Below, piece by piece: positions 35,655 through 49,400 of a stretch of 64,000 nt of DNA. The DNA comes from Apis mellifera. Taxonomy: Eukaryota; Arthropoda; Insecta; Hymenoptera; Apidae. Under the pieces are notes generated by a model that saw nothing but the letters and a program-made list of their open reading frames with translations, made no database searches and had not been told where the DNA came from. Each line of letters begins with the position of its first letter. Within the stretch, counting starts at the first letter, position 1. The stretch spans positions 1 through 64,000 of the forward strand of contig NC_037648.1 of the NCBI RefSeq assembly GCF_003254395.2, given 5' to 3'. Position numbers and translations under genes: made by a program.

Positions 35655-38008
35655 AATTGGATTCTTCCTTTTCTTCTTCTTCTTCGAACGTCATTCCGTA
35701 TTATTCGCGTATTATTTCTGTCACCGGATTGATCCGATGTCTTTACAGGGACACCGATGCACGAATAGATAATATTTCTAATATTTTCAAAGTAAGCGGG
35801 TTCCGGCTTAACCGATAAATACCAATAAAATTGTTGGGAATTTGACGAGCACCTTCGAATATTAAGCGCCGTGAAAATGAAAAATAGGAAGCGACGTTAT
35901 GCATTTTAGAAATATACCGGATATCTCTTCGAGCGCGTGTACGTAAACATAAATTTAAAGTTGCATTATTAATCGTGGAGTATTTTATCAAGGATCATCG
36001 TGCATTGGACAGCAAGCAAGTAAAAAAAAAAAAATATATCGTAAATGTCTATACATGTTTCTTTCAATATTGATCGACGAGAGATGAAATTTTTTACGCG
36101 ATATAATCCATCCACGTATATATTGTAATAAGTTGCGTTTAGGTTTATTCTTCTTTATGAAGAATTAATGCGTTTTATTTTTACAGATATTATTTCGAGA
36201 TTGGTGGAAAACGCTTGCCATCCATTGAGCCATGGTATTATTTATATTTATGTGTATGTGTGTGCGCCCGCGCGCGATTAAGCGATTGTTTCGCATGCAA
36301 GAGGAAGCATTGGGTAAAGTTTGGAAAAGTTTAAATCCATTCTATCCGAAAGATCGGAAAAGTACCATTCCTATGCTAACAAGAGCTCCTTCAATTATAC
36401 TTTGTCCTCGGTCTTCGCCGATTATTTGTCCTCCTCTTTCGACCTTTTCTTCAGCTTGATTTCCCCGTTTTGCATAATCTAATTTCGCTTCCTTACAGGG
36501 CCGCCCGCGAGCATTTACCTTTATTATAATTAGCTTATTTCCGGAGTGGGAGAGTTTACGATTGTACCACCATCGATAGCCGGCCAACTTCTCCTATTAT
36601 AATATTTTATACATCTTTCTCGTTTAACCGTAATTTCATTCCCGATTCGGAAATCTCGGAACCCAATCGTCGTCGAGTCATGTACGTAATTGAAGCATGA
36701 TTCTCGCGAAACCGTTGACCAATTTTCGATTCAACGAACGCACAGCAACTCTTCTTCCGCGACAGTTTACAATTGCGAATGACGAAAACGTTAAGGAAAA
36801 CGTTAACAAATATATTCGCGAACTACCGGATTGTAAATTGCCAACGAAACTCTATATATTCGTACGCACGTTCTTTTCGTCGCCTATAAAGTCATGGTGT
36901 TCAGGTTACGCGGAGGGTTGAAATTTACGATTCTTTTATAGGGATTTTTATCGGTGTGTAAACTATGCGATATCCTCCCATATCCGTTTCCGTTCTTCTT
37001 ACGAATGGCCTCGACCTTTATCCCTCGTAGAATCGAGTTAGCTTTTTCGAGACGATGAATTCTGGATAAATCGTTCGATTTTTTCCCGCGATCATTAAAT
37101 GTCGATTTCCCATTCGCAGAGAAATATCCTACAGCGTGTTTTCTTTTTATTAACTCTTAGGATACCAAACCTCGGGGAAATCTAAGCGTTGGTATTTCTT
37201 TACAGATTTTTCTGAAATTTAACGTATTAAATATAATCCAAATATATATATATCGATATATATCAGTAAATCGAAGTAAAAATTCGTAAAAAAAAAAAAA
37301 ACTTGTTATAAAATATTCCATCTATCCCGGATCCCGATTTATCCTACTTGGAATAAATCCAGGAGAGGAACGGAACGGAACTAATTATGCGTTTACGTGA
37401 TAAATAACAACCAATTGGAAATTGTGTTTACCGATTTGCTGAAAATACACCGATTTCGGTATGTTTTAGCGTGTATCAATGGTTAATAATTGTTCAACTC
37501 ACTTTATTGAAATTACGAATGAGCCGATCGATTGCGAAGACCGAACAGTTTCATTATTTTTTTCGTGTCGTTGTAAAATGAGTATGATGAATATATATCG
37601 TGAAACTCAAATTTAAATGCAACGCGATAAAACGCGCAACAATCGTTCCGAATTTTTATTATCCATAAGCATAAAGTTGGCACGAGGAGTACGCTCAATC
37701 TTTGAACAAAAAAGAACGGATATAGAAAAGTAGAAAGCACGCCGACTAATCTTCGGAACTCTGCCGCTTCTGTGGCTAACGGTTATGCCCAACTTTGATA
37801 ATCTATATCGCTTACAGCCTGTGTCTCGACACCCGACCATCTCGGCAGAAAAGAAGTTGGAGATTCGAAGCTTTCTTCTTCTTCTTCTTCTTTTTCTTTT
37901 TTTTCCTCATTTTCCTATGCGGTTCGCTGCCACGATTCGATGTAAAACTTTGCGCTATTCGTTACGAGATCATCGTAAGTATTCATTGATTCTATCTTTA
38001 ACATCTTA

Positions 38009-38010
<2 letters not shown>

Positions 38011-38070
<60 letters not shown>
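38011..38070. repeat. (TA)n microsatellite, 60 bp
   Basis: Thirty perfect units, the longest dinucleotide run in the window. Tyr/Ile repeat frames across it are artefacts. Confidence 0.95.
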
Positions 38071-38073
<3 letters not shown>

Positions 38074-40134
38074 TGTCTGGTTCCAAATTTTTAATTTTAA
38101 AATAAATCTTGATCCATAAGTTCCTCGAATCACCAAATCCTCTTCCGTATCTGCGAATTGTGCGTGTCTTCAAATTCCTATTATAATAATTAATAGCTGG
38201 TTGAGATGGAAAGGAACGTGTTGCGATATCATTATCCCTACTACTCTGGCGAGAAACACAACCATTATATACAACCCATTACATATACGTATTATTGTAC
38301 TTCCCTGAGGCGAGGAACGTGTGCGTGCGATAAGAGCGAGATAACAAATGGAAATTCGATTTTAATTTAGCTTGGACGGTAGTTCACCAAACCGTTTAAA
38401 CATATTTATGCGGGTCAGCGTCAGCTGTGAGAGCGTATCGGTGAAAAATATGGTCGATAAAGTATCGTGGCTTAGCATGCCGAAAAATAATTGTAACTGG
38501 TAAAATACGGCTGTTTCCACCACGCAGTCCTCTTTCGATCCGTGATCATTATCAACTATTAATTTGTACGCAAATTACACGCATTAATTTGTTCGTTAAA
38601 CACGCATTTCTCAAATCATTTCCCATCTAATGAGATTGAATTCTCTTTTCCATTTTCAATCAATTTCGTTTCTTTTTTCTTTTTTTAATCATCACTTGAA
38701 TTTCAATATACATATATATATATACATACATGTATAATACGTACATATCTGGGAAATCGGCGATCGGATAATAAAAAAGCATGTTCATGGCTGGATATTC
38801 GGATATGGATGAGCGTTTCCATGGACCAATTTTTTGACGGATATCCGATTCGCGATTGAATCGCGTGCACGGCGAGATCATCTCAAATATCGGCCAATCT
38901 TATTTTTTATCCAACCTGGGGGAACCTGTTCCTGTATCGGGAGACGACGCAGTCGTCGCGTGTACACTATATACGGTCGAAACGGATTCGAGGAGGAGAA
39001 ATAGAGAGCCATTCCGGAGTCATAGTAGATATCGTCGTCTCAATCGTATTCTCCATGTTCGCTTATCCTATCCCGCCGTTCTGTCCTGTCCTGGCCAACG
39101 TTGCCCGCTTCTATCCAACATTCATCGAGCGCATGTAATATCTTCCTTCCTATATCCCTTTTCTCTCCCCGTCTACCGGCCTTCTATTCTACCCGTTTCT
39201 CCAAGTGTACGCGCGTATTCGTGTTCGAGCGCCATTTTCTTCGAAAAATATACGAAACGGCTCCCATTCGCACGACAAAAGTTCCCCTTCTCTCCAAAGA
39301 GATTGCGGAACGCTTTTAAACGCGTAAAATGTAAGTAAACGGAAATATCTCCCATCTGAATGAAGGAAGTTAGCTACGCGATAGATTTTATCATAAATAA
39401 GAGTATCAGGAGGACGTACAACAACGGGTCAAATGATAATCGTTCCGAGAATTCGTCTGAATTATCGAAATTATCCGTTCGAACGAACTATCATTTCGTC
39501 GTTGGAACTTTGTCGTTGATTTCCTGCCCGCTTAAAACACAGTCCATAAGTTAATGACCAGGGAAAGAAAAGAGTATAAGTGCCGCGTATCTATAAATCA
39601 ATATAATACGAAGACAATACTCACTAGGGATTATTATTTATGTATCGTGGAAAGAATCGTGATGATAGATTTTCATAAGACTCGTTAAACTTGCGTTAAG
39701 TTTGTTTTTAATTTGAAAATATTACTTCGAATAAGAAAAAAGAATTAACGTTATCTGCACTAATTACGATTCCGAGGTGAAATCCTTACTTCTTTCAAAT
39801 TCAATTCGCGGAATCTGTGTTCACAGTTGTCTTTATTTATTTTTTGAAAGACACGTTTATACGGGAGGAGGTATACATCTATACTCCTATAATATAATAT
39901 AATATACGGCAAAGGTATTTCCCGTCTACGAGTTTTCACCCTTCGAGCGAAAGGGTTTCCAACGAAATCTTATTTCCTCGAAATTATAGGCGTCGTGGTA
40001 GTAGCAGCGACGGGACACTGGAAGCAAGGTAAGAGTCACCGTTTCTTGAGCGCTCTTTTCACCCTCTTAAAAGAGGAAACGCGGCGTCGAGTGTAGCTAC
40101 ATTTTAGTGGATTCTTTGCGCGCTTGTGCAACAG

Positions 40135-40172
40135 CAATTTCTAATTAGCCAATTAATTTGTAATTAGTGCGA
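40135..40172. promoter_or_regulatory. Cluster of homeodomain-type sites
   Basis: CTAATTAG, CAATTAATT and GTAATTAG follow within 38 bp. TAATTA is the core bound by many homeodomain proteins. The close spacing is more than expected for the local composition, but a regulatory role is inferred. Confidence 0.3.
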
Positions 40173-40619
40173 GATTCGTTCGGGCGAAGGATGCTTTTAA
40201 AGATGACGAGCAAGCAGATCGGAAAAACGAAAAGATCACCGACGACGGTGATGATAATGGTTTAACTTGATTCGATTCGTCGAATTGAAACGTACGAATC
40301 TACAACGAATCTTACGGTTTGTATAGAATTTCATCGAATCATCGACTATAAAGTTGTTGGAATGAAAGAAGAAAACGATTGGTAAAATTGACCAAGGCGG
40401 GGGAAGGGGGCATTAATTTCAATGTTTAATTCAACGTTAAATTTCGACCGATATTCCAATTTTCTAGTCGGGAATCACGAGAGCAGCGACGCGTACTCGC
40501 CAAAAAGCCGGCCAATATTTAATTTTAATGCTCGCACCTAGCGGGGACCGGTTGATATACGAGCGTGTCATTAATGGAACGGTGTGCGCGCGACATACAC
40601 ACATATTCTCGTTCGGTTC

Positions 40620-41070
40620 AGTTTATTTGGCAAAGAACCAACGTTCCGGTCCCCAACCGTGGTACGGGAGTCCCATTCACGATCGGATGGCGCTGCCATT
40701 TTCGAACAATCGCTCGCGATTCACTCTCGGCTCCGTCCTTATTTCATGCGCTTGCATGCGGTGTGCAACCCACCACCATGAGAATGGATTCCGAGTATAC
40801 ACTGGCCCACGTGTATACTCGTATAATTCCGTTCTTTTCGTTCGTTATTCGCCTCCTACCTCGTCGTCCGTACACGGGTTGAACGGGTTGACCAGCCGGT
40901 TTACCGACGTAGGTATAGACGCTTCCTTCTACGTCTTCGAGGCAGAAGAAGAGTACAGAATTGGCGGAAATACAAGGAAGGACAAGCGCAGGACTGTCAA
41001 CTGCAACTGGAGATACACATCCCGCAGGAATACGAGGAAAGTAAGGAAAATCTTTTTGTATCCACAGGAC
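40620..41070 (+). other. Candidate 5' exon with initiator and strong donor
   Basis: TCAGTT at 40,618 matches the arthropod initiator. CAGGAC|GTAAGT at 41,071 is a strong donor. The 451 nt between have higher GC and include GGATGGCGCTGCC (40,685). A 193-codon frame (40,528 to 41,109) crosses it but starts upstream of the initiator and runs through the donor. A noncoding first exon is the better reading. A second donor-like site is at 41,041. Confidence 0.28.
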
Positions 41071-41079
41071 GTAAGTACG

Positions 41080-43680
41080 CGTTACACGACTCGTATAAAG
41101 CACGGATAGGGAAATGGGCGTGTCTATATTGCCCCATTTAGAATCCTCGATTTCGTCACGAATGAGTACGGGTCCTGTATTCTTTCTCGCAATTCAATTT
41201 CTTTTTCTTCTCCCTTCCCTCTTTGTCTCTCTCTGATTTGAGAAAAATTATTTAATCGATCTTCTATTATATAAAACGTTATAAAACATTAAAAAATACG
41301 GTAAGATTTTGATGAGAAATGAAATATATTTCGCATCGAAAGAGAGGAAGAAGACGGTAATGCATCGATGATGATTTAGATACAAATAATCCTAGACTTT
41401 ATTGTCTCTTTGTCGTTATATCGTTATTGGTGACAAATACCATGACAAATTGTATATTAAGCGATCAAACTAGTATCCCTTCCGCGAGATTATATAATGC
41501 ACCAATTGAGATTTATAGGATCTATAGACAGCACGATCGAACAACGGTAATGCGAGTGATCTCGTTCCTCGTCTAGCGGGAAAATATTATTTTCGGGGGA
41601 GTTACTCTTTTATCGCGTTCGTTGAAAAAAATTCCTTGTAAGACGACTGCTCACCACCACGATGGAATAGGGATTGTCTTATTTTACCCTTCGTACTTCG
41701 TTCGGTGAGACGATGGTTGGAAACGAAAGAGGGACAATTTAACGGGAGAAGCGAGAGGTGCAGGAATGAAATACGATGGACGAACACGAACGGTAAGAGC
41801 ACTTTCTTCGTGAACCTATGAAAACATAGTTTTCTCTGCTTCTCAGACACATACCAGTCTCTTCTATATGACGTTACGTACGGGATAGCCATTAATATCG
41901 TCACAGACCATATATATTTACTTCGATCCTAGCCGGGAAAAATTCTGTTCGTGTTATTTCTATCGAGGGCTTTTATTCTACCTACAGAATGTTCCGTGAC
42001 AAATAGGAAATATTTCAATTTTGAAAGCAATGAGAACGTATCTCTTAATTGATTTTACTTACACAATAAATACATATATTACATGTAATATACGTAAGAT
42101 TTTTATGTGTGTATGCAACAATAGACAATAAAGCAACAATTAGGAAAAGTGGAGATATAATGTAATTTAAACTTGTTGGTATATTTTTCAAATCAGATGC
42201 AGAACAATCCGATCACACGGAATATCATATCGTCTAATTAACTTGTTCTATCAACTCGTACTTCTGCACAATTTGCGCTTCCCTATTTGCGTGTTTTTCA
42301 CATTATCGTACGTAGTATCGTATTTAGATGTCGATTTTTTTTATGAAAAAAATCCTCTTGAAATATTTTCTTTTCGAGGTGAACAAAGTTTGATACGGCG
42401 GAAATGGTCGTTTAATTCGAAGCTTTCTTTTAGGACGAAGCTTTTGTCTGGACTCGATTTATCGTGGTACGGTTGATACGGGTTGAAGAAGAAGAGAGAC
42501 CTCGATAAACCTCTTGCAAAAGTACGAAGGCAGCGACAACAAGCTGATATCTAAGGATTACGGATATACACCGTATATATTTTATCCTAGCTTCCTTACG
42601 TATACGTATTCACGATCGCACAAACTTGGCTACGCCATGCTGCGGAGAAGCGTACGCTCTTCTTCCTATCGTATACACACGGCACCCTTAGTCACGAACG
42701 AAACCGTGTTGTAGACTTTCTATCTATCCATCTATCTATCGCATCACTCGGCGAAATTCTCCTTCGTACATACATATGTATATACCGTATATATATATTT
42801 AGTTGAAGAAAGGAAGAAAGCCTCGAGGAATTATGAGACGATGGCCTCTACATCTTTAGGTATGTATGTATCCTTTCTTCCTTCCTTCCTTCCTTCCTTC
42901 CTTCCTTCCTTCCTTCCTTCCTTCTTTTCTTACGCTAGTCCAGAAAAGGTTTTGGCCTTCCAGAAGAAAACGAGGTCGTAGCATCGTAACTACGGTTCCC
43001 TCGTTGAGAACCATACATCATCATCGTGTTCAACGAGAACAGAGAGGGCACCTCTAAGTGCCTCGAATCGACCTTTTCGTGCTTTGGTACTTTTATGCTA
43101 GATTCATCGTACCGGTTTTATCGTACTCCCATTCCGTCACGGTTCATCCTTCGTCCAACACGACCATCGCACCTTTTTCCTTCATTTTTCTTCCTTTTTT
43201 CTTCTTCTTTTTCCTTCTCTTTCCGCATTACCACCATGACTTGAGTGAAAGAATCTCTCTCTCTCCCTTCACGGTGTTACATCTTCTCGTTTCTTCCAAA
43301 TTTTCGACATCGAATGCAGCGATGCGTTTCGGATATATACAAATAGCGCGATATTTTTTCTCACGAAGCATGTGTTACGTCGACTCTCGGTCGACTCGAT
43401 TTCCTTACATTTCCTGGACGCTACGCTACGTGTATCCATCGAATCATATCGAACCGTGGAATTGCGTACGTTCGCGAAAGCCAAGAAAGGAGGATTTATA
43501 GTAATTGGGATCGATTCGATACGCGGGTTTCTCTCCCTCGGTATCGTTTCGTTTGTTATTTAACCGGTCGATATTAGGAAATCCGGTTAGATAAATAGAT
43601 AGATGGATAGATAAGGTTTAGTCGGATCAGAGGATACGTTCGTTGATCGTTCGGCACGTCGCTCGTAGCACGTGGCCCGA
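41080..43680. other. Noncoding DNA with a (TTCC)n tract
   Basis: No supported exon. Short frames lack splice boundaries. The main landmark is the tetranucleotide array at 42,876 to 42,924. Confidence 0.5.
42876..42924 (+). repeat. (TTCC)n microsatellite, about 12 units
   Basis: A near-perfect tetranucleotide array with all pyrimidines on the plus strand. Confidence 0.95.
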
Positions 43681-43689
43681 TTGGCGCAC

Positions 43690-43800
43690 ACTAATTATAC
43701 CGGGCAGCGTAATTCCATTAGCGTAATCGCATCGCGGGACGGTAATTGAACGACTAATTAGATTAATTTAAAATTTCGTTAATTCGAGTGGTCCAATTAG
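43690..43800. promoter_or_regulatory. Dense homeodomain-site cluster
   Basis: At least nine TAAT/ATTA cores lie in about 110 bp, including CTAATTATA, CGTAATTCCATTAG, GTAATTGAACGACTAATTAG and CCAATTAG. They are separated by GC-containing spacers, so this is not just AT-rich DNA. The pattern fits a developmental enhancer. Confidence 0.35.
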
Positions 43801-43809
43801 TAGATTATA

Positions 43810-46330
43810 CGGAGCCGGCTGTTATTTGCGTTCAGTTGTCGAAGAAATTGTTCGAAAATCCACTCGGTCGGCACGCTGTCAGAGAGAGAGAGAGAGGGAG
43901 AGAGGGGTGCAAAAAATGGAGGACGAAGAGAGTGCTTGTTCTCTTTCAACGCGATACTTATATCTATTAAACTGTCTTCTTGTAGCAATAACGTAAGTAC
44001 GCGAAGCCAGGTCTCGTCGTACATGGTAACAAGTTGCGGGGCCGGCAAGGTGGAAGGGGCGGGAAAATTGAATTCTGCCGCTGCGTCTGGGAGGAAAGTG
44101 CGGCGTTACGGTGCCGCCGCTCCCGCAAGTAATTGACGTTGATTAAAATTCCATGGAGAAGAGCCACCACCGTCCCTTTCCCCGTGATCTACGTGTCGAG
44201 TCGGAAAAGCCGATCCCCGGATCTTGCGATCGGCCTTTCGGAAATACGATTATATCACGAGCAATGTTTCAATTTCCATTCTCGAGGAATGCACGTTACT
44301 TCGAATGTAACGATGTGAATCAAATTTCTAATCTTAATCTAAATATCCATATTTTTCATTTCGTAGATCGTACATCGATACAAATTCTACGAAATTGCGT
44401 ATTTTCGTGAATTGTTGTTATTATGTACATTAAATTTAAATATATTGGATAGATTTTGTGCCAAAGTGTCAGCGATGTACAAGATAGATTGTACGGTTAA
44501 TAATAACACGGTGCTCTCTCATGGATAACGCGTTAATGAACTCTGTTAATCGTGCTAAGCTTTCAACATTGTAAATTCATTTCGTTAATCATTAGGTTCC
44601 TGGTAATTGGAAAACGAGACGATACGTTAAAACGTATTTGAAACGATTCGGTATCGAGCGCCGTATAAAATTTCTCCTACGTAGCTTGAATTCGACTATC
44701 TTATATCGAATTCTTTCCGATATATCCGTTCCAAACGATTATTTATTTTTATTTCCTTTGCTCGAAATTACCGAGGAAAAAAGAGATAAAAGAAGAAGAA
44801 AATCATTCGGCAAGATGGTTTTTGAGTCTCGAATACGTTACATTTATATGCATAGGTAACAAATGCATTATCCAGCGTAAAATATTGAACGTACAACGTA
44901 TCTGTGTCAGTCGCTCAAAACGTACGTAAACTTCTTCTTTTCGCGCACGTACGCATATGCGTCGAACGATATTCGTTTATGCGCATTTATTCACTTATGC
45001 GCAATCTCGACGACGATAGGAGATTGTATCTCCTTGCTTTTCCTCTTCTCGTAAAACATAGTCGGTCTTTTACCAATTTTAGTGACGCTTTAGTTAGACG
45101 CTTAGACGCTTTATTTTCGCGCAAGCGTCCGTTCTCTTCTTTCGCCGTTACTCCTTTCGTTTCGCCTTCAGCGGATTATCCGGGTTTTGGAAATACGCGG
45201 TACATAAAATATGACGGATAAAAAAATATATATGGCTGTTTTATTCGATGCGCGGGAAGATTTTCGCGGTAACGTTCCTATTTCTTTGCAAGATTTATCA
45301 TTTATCACGGATTACAAGGAATGTAAGGAGGGATGCAAGAGAAACGCTGTAAAGGATAACTTTACCATATCCGTTTCGAGAAGGAAATAATTTTTCGTCT
45401 CTGCTCGGAAATAGATTATATTCCGAAGTACACCGTATGAATCTCTCGTTATTTCATCGTAAATTGTTGGACATGTTCGTTTTACGATCGCAATTATGAA
45501 ACCGCTTTTCTTCGATCGAAATGCGTGCGCGCCGGTCCAGTTTCGAAATGACGAGAAAAAACGAATTGACACCGGGGACAATTGTTAGACGACGTCGGTA
45601 TTGTTTCTTTCTTCTTCCCTTTTTCATTTTTATTTTTTTTATTTTATTTTTTCCCCTCGACGGAAAATTATAGTCGGGTCAACAGAATTTCTCTCCCATT
45701 GTTATAGCCGGCGAATGCTCGTACGGTTAGACTATTGAATCTTGCTGGATTTTTTTCGTTCGCTTTTCTGCGAATTGGAACGTTATAATATACCGTTCCT
45801 CCCTGTTACTCTCGAACGCGCGAGAAGGAAAGAGAATGGACGGATCGAAGAATAGGTTCTAATTCTGTTCCTGCTACTGGAAATGGAGACGCTGACGATA
45901 CCATTTGTCCAACTTTTATAACTAGACGCGTCTGTACGCGCAATTTTTACTAGATGGAAATTCGTACGCGGAATGTGGAATGTTGCGTATGTTCGTAGTA
46001 TTTGTCAGATAGTAGTATTAAATTAGATAGTTTAAATCGTAGATTAAATTAGAAAAAAATCGATTCGAATGGGTTCAATTTAGGTTTCGTATGTTGAAAC
46101 CTCGCTCCAATTTATTTACAATCATCCAATAATTTTCTTCGAAGAAAGAAAAGAAAAGAGTGTAGACTTAACTTTAGGGTAAACTTTTATCGTTGATTCG
46201 TCGTCTGTCTCGCATCGTTTCCATTTTTCTCGCGTTTATTTTTTAACGATAGCGCGAGGCGAAAGCTTTTTTAAACTGTACATTATCCTCCATTTATTAT
46301 TTCGTTCCAAGAATAAGAAGATGATTCCAG
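43810..46330. other. Noncoding DNA upstream and downstream of mir-219
   Basis: No supported coding exon. A strong donor-like GTAAGTACGCG at 43,993 shares a 13-bp context with the donor at 41,071. A GA microsatellite lies at about 43,880 to 43,902. The mir-219 primary transcript runs leftward, so this region lies downstream of the hairpin. Confidence 0.5.
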
Positions 46331-46344
46331 TTGAATCGCACCTC

Positions 46345-46425
46345 GAGCGCTGATGTCCCCACACAATTCTTGATTTCGTACCGTTTAGACAAGAATTGCG
46401 TTTGGACAATCATTGCCTGAGACAT
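46345..46425 (-). ncRNA. mir-219: microRNA mir-219 precursor
   Basis: The minus strand from 46,412 to 46,390 is the 23-nt miR-219-5p of bilaterian animals (it begins TGATTGTCCAAACGCAATTC). A loop of about 17 nt follows. The opposite arm at 46,372 to 46,351 reads AAGAATTGTGTGGGGACATC and pairs along almost its whole length, with one bulge and two small mismatch regions. This gives a classic precursor with 5p and 3p arms. miR-219 is a conserved, neurally expressed microRNA that loads into Argonaute and represses target mRNAs through the seed GATTGTC. No host exon is visible nearby, so it appears intergenic or in a long intron. Confidence 0.95.
46390..46412 (-). ncRNA. mir-219: Mature miR-219-5p
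   Basis: All 23 positions agree with the conserved 5p sequence as I know it, including the seed GATTGTC at positions 2 to 8. The 3p product should lie at about 46,351 to 46,372. Confidence 0.93.
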
Positions 46426-49400
46426 TCAATTTCCTTGCGATTCCTCCTTCTCAGCAAACGTTTCTTCGCCGATTCTCGTCATTCTCGAGCGGCAATCCTG
46501 AAAATAGAAGAAAAAAGTGCAGCGTTATATATATTTATTTTAGATTAGTCGTCGTTGACCCAGTTCTCTTCACAAGCGAGTACTTAGCCCATTTTGTCGC
46601 AGCTTCACATCCTCTCGTCTGTCATCTGTTATTTGAAGAAAAAAATCTGCGCGAGCATGCATTACGTCACGAATTTAAAGTTCGTTAGAAATTAGATCTC
46701 GTCCAGAATGATGTGTACGACGTATGTAATTGCCGCGGAAACGGCATTTTTTCCTCGGCACGTACCGTTTCCCCAATTATCGTCCAATTTATTCCCGTGA
46801 CATTGGTCAAATATTTCGTTGCGCGTTACGAAGTGAAATATAATATTCAAAGATCGCCAAGTTCGATCGAAAAAAAAGTTACATATCCGATTGAAACACG
46901 GTTGCATCATCAACTGCGTCGGTACGGAATCCCTGTTTGGATAGGGATACGTAATTATATTACTTCGTCTTATTCGATCTTGATCAATCAACTGCTATTC
47001 ACAATAAATTAAGGAGGGAAAAGGGATCGGTGCCGAAGAATCTCGCTTCGATTGCCTTCTTCTTCTTCTTCTTCTTTTTTATTGCATGTCGATAACGTCA
47101 CGTGTGATGTTCAATCATACGCGTATTCTGTACATCATCCTCTTATTAAACGTTCGCGGGTATATACGGAAATCGCGAAACAATACGATTCTAATTTGAT
47201 TACGATTTTTTTTTACAAAATCTAAGTAATCTTTGCTCTGTTGTATCTTCGATTAACGATAATAAAAGATTTATAAAAAACTAGATTTTATCTCTCTCGA
47301 AATAACGATCATTTTGTATTCACGAGAAGAGAGAGAGGCATCGAGAACGCATCTTGTTGTCGGAGAAATCGGTTTCAAAATAAAATCGATCCATGTAAAA
47401 TCGAAATAGAATTTGAATAAATTGGCATCGTCTCGAGATGGTCTCGAGACGTGCAATTCGATATCGATGCAGGAATGGCGCGGTCGAATGATTAGTTCAA
47501 TCGTTTCGTCGATGTACGCTTCGATCGTACTCGTGGATAACGAACAGGGAAACGAACGTCCCCCTTCTCTGAAACGTCGTCCCCGTTGATGACGACGTTA
47601 CGGCTTGCTTCCTTCCCAGATAATCGATAATTCGACCGATCTCGATTCCCTCTCCTCTCTTTCTTTCGACGACGAATGTCAACGAATCGAGAGACGAGGA
47701 CGAAGCCGAAGATCGCGCGCTCAGTATATCTCTTATATATTAATTTCGGATCGAAATAGGAAGAAATTTTTAGGGAATGATTTAGTTTTCGCGATGGGAC
47801 GATAAATAGTCTCCCTTCTATAACAATCTTCTTCGATCTTTGGTTCACAGAGATCCTGCTAAATCCTGCTAGACGCGAATAACCGGGGTTCTTAATCGCG
47901 GATCTTCTCTCTCTCTATATCTCCGAACTGTATCTCTATATATATCCCTTTAGCAAACCTCAACGGATTCCCGACCTTTCGTGATGCAATTTTCCGGGAT
48001 GGGATTGATGGGTCACGTTCTCCGGCCTCCTTCTTTCCGCTGTATCTCGGCTATTGTGCGAACGGTTTCAATCTCAATACCGACGTTCGACGTTCCCCGG
48101 AAGAAGGATCGGTATAAATGGATCCGGACGTGATTCAGTTTCAATAATTCACAGCCAGATTTTTCAATGGTTTCCATAGAGCGATGTGTGTGTGCGTCGA
48201 TGCCGAGGAAGAGTATACGAATCCCCCTTATTTCGCTATCCCGAAAAAAGGAAAAAAAAAAGAGATCGAAGAGGCCAAATGTGAAACGGCAGAGTAAGAG
48301 GAAGCGGAAAAGAGAGAGAGAGGGAGAAGGAGGGGGAGGGGGACAAACTTTTGCGACATCGGGAGGATGGGTGAAGATGACGAGGGTGAAGGAGAAGGAA
48401 GGTCGGAAGGAAGACTGTCGTGGCATTGATCGGCCACCACGCTACCCCGCCACGATATTCTACTGCTCCGCTCTTCTCTCTTCATCCACCATGGATAGAG
48501 TTCCGCTATCCACGAGTTTAGCCAACTATAAATAAGAACGATACGATAACATCTTACAATTATCCGCGAGATAACCGATAATTATCCTTCGCCATATCGC
48601 CGATATCGAAAAAAAAAAATCCGTTTCTTTTCCCCAGTACGGTGTCGCGAGAAGCAAATATTTCGAGAAAAATCGTGGAAAAACGTTGGGCGAAAATTGA
48701 GAAAAGGGAGCGGAGGAAGGGGAGGAAGGGATCCATGTTTTCTTGCGATAATCGGATCGTTTTGTCCCCCCATCCCCACCCTCTGCCCCTTCCCCGTAAA
48801 ACGGAAAGGTACACGAGGAGGAAATATACGGGGCGTAAAAGGGAGGAGGGAGGGGAGTTACGTTTCCAGACCATAGACGATTCCTTGATCCATCACGAAG
48901 ATCCTCCATGTCCGATGATATCGTCGAGTATCTCGGGTGGAAGTGACATCGTTTGCGGCCCTCCTCGAAATTCCGCTTCAACTCATTCGTTGCGACATTG
49001 CCGGTAACGAGGGAGACGCATCATCGGGATAGCAAGGATAAAAAGGAAGGAAAGAAGGAGGGAAGTCGTGGTAGAAACAAGGAGCGGAGAAAAGAGCGAG
49101 CGGTTCGTTGGATCGTTTCTGGCCAATTTTTCACGAGAGAGAGAAGCGCCGGGACCTCTTGCACCTCTTCCGTGAGGTGTCGCGATAACCGGAAGAGCCG
49201 ACTCCGGCTGAGCTGTGGCTACGTTGGTGCGAGCGTAACGAGGGATGAGCGAGGAAGAAAGAGGGACGAGGAAGCAGGTTTTCACCGCGGTCCGTTTTAC
49301 CGGTTGAAAAACGAACGAGGAGACGACAGGAAGGGGATTGAAGCGGCGAGGCTGGTAGCGGTCTCCGGTGCGCCGCGGCGAGAGAAACACTTTATAATTG

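Larger units (their letters stand above)
29390..40600. other. 11-kb noncoding stretch with scattered simple repeats
   Basis: No exon with both good splice sites and a balanced reading frame was found. Contents seen: long (TA)n runs, poly-A at 31,012 to 31,040, a GATAACC-rich mixed patch at about 32,640 to 33,010, an imperfect hairpin near 32,605 to 32,660, and homeodomain-like sites near 36,500 to 36,540 and 40,135 to 40,172. It reads as intergenic or long-intron DNA. Confidence 0.5.

Noticed and set aside
40528..41109. 193-codon open frame as a protein gene
   Set aside because: It starts before the likely initiator and reads through the strong donor at 41,071. A noncoding first exon fits better.
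43985..43993. 7-nt microexon between TTGTAG and GTAAGT
   Set aside because: The acceptor and donor strings occur so close together that chance is the simpler explanation.
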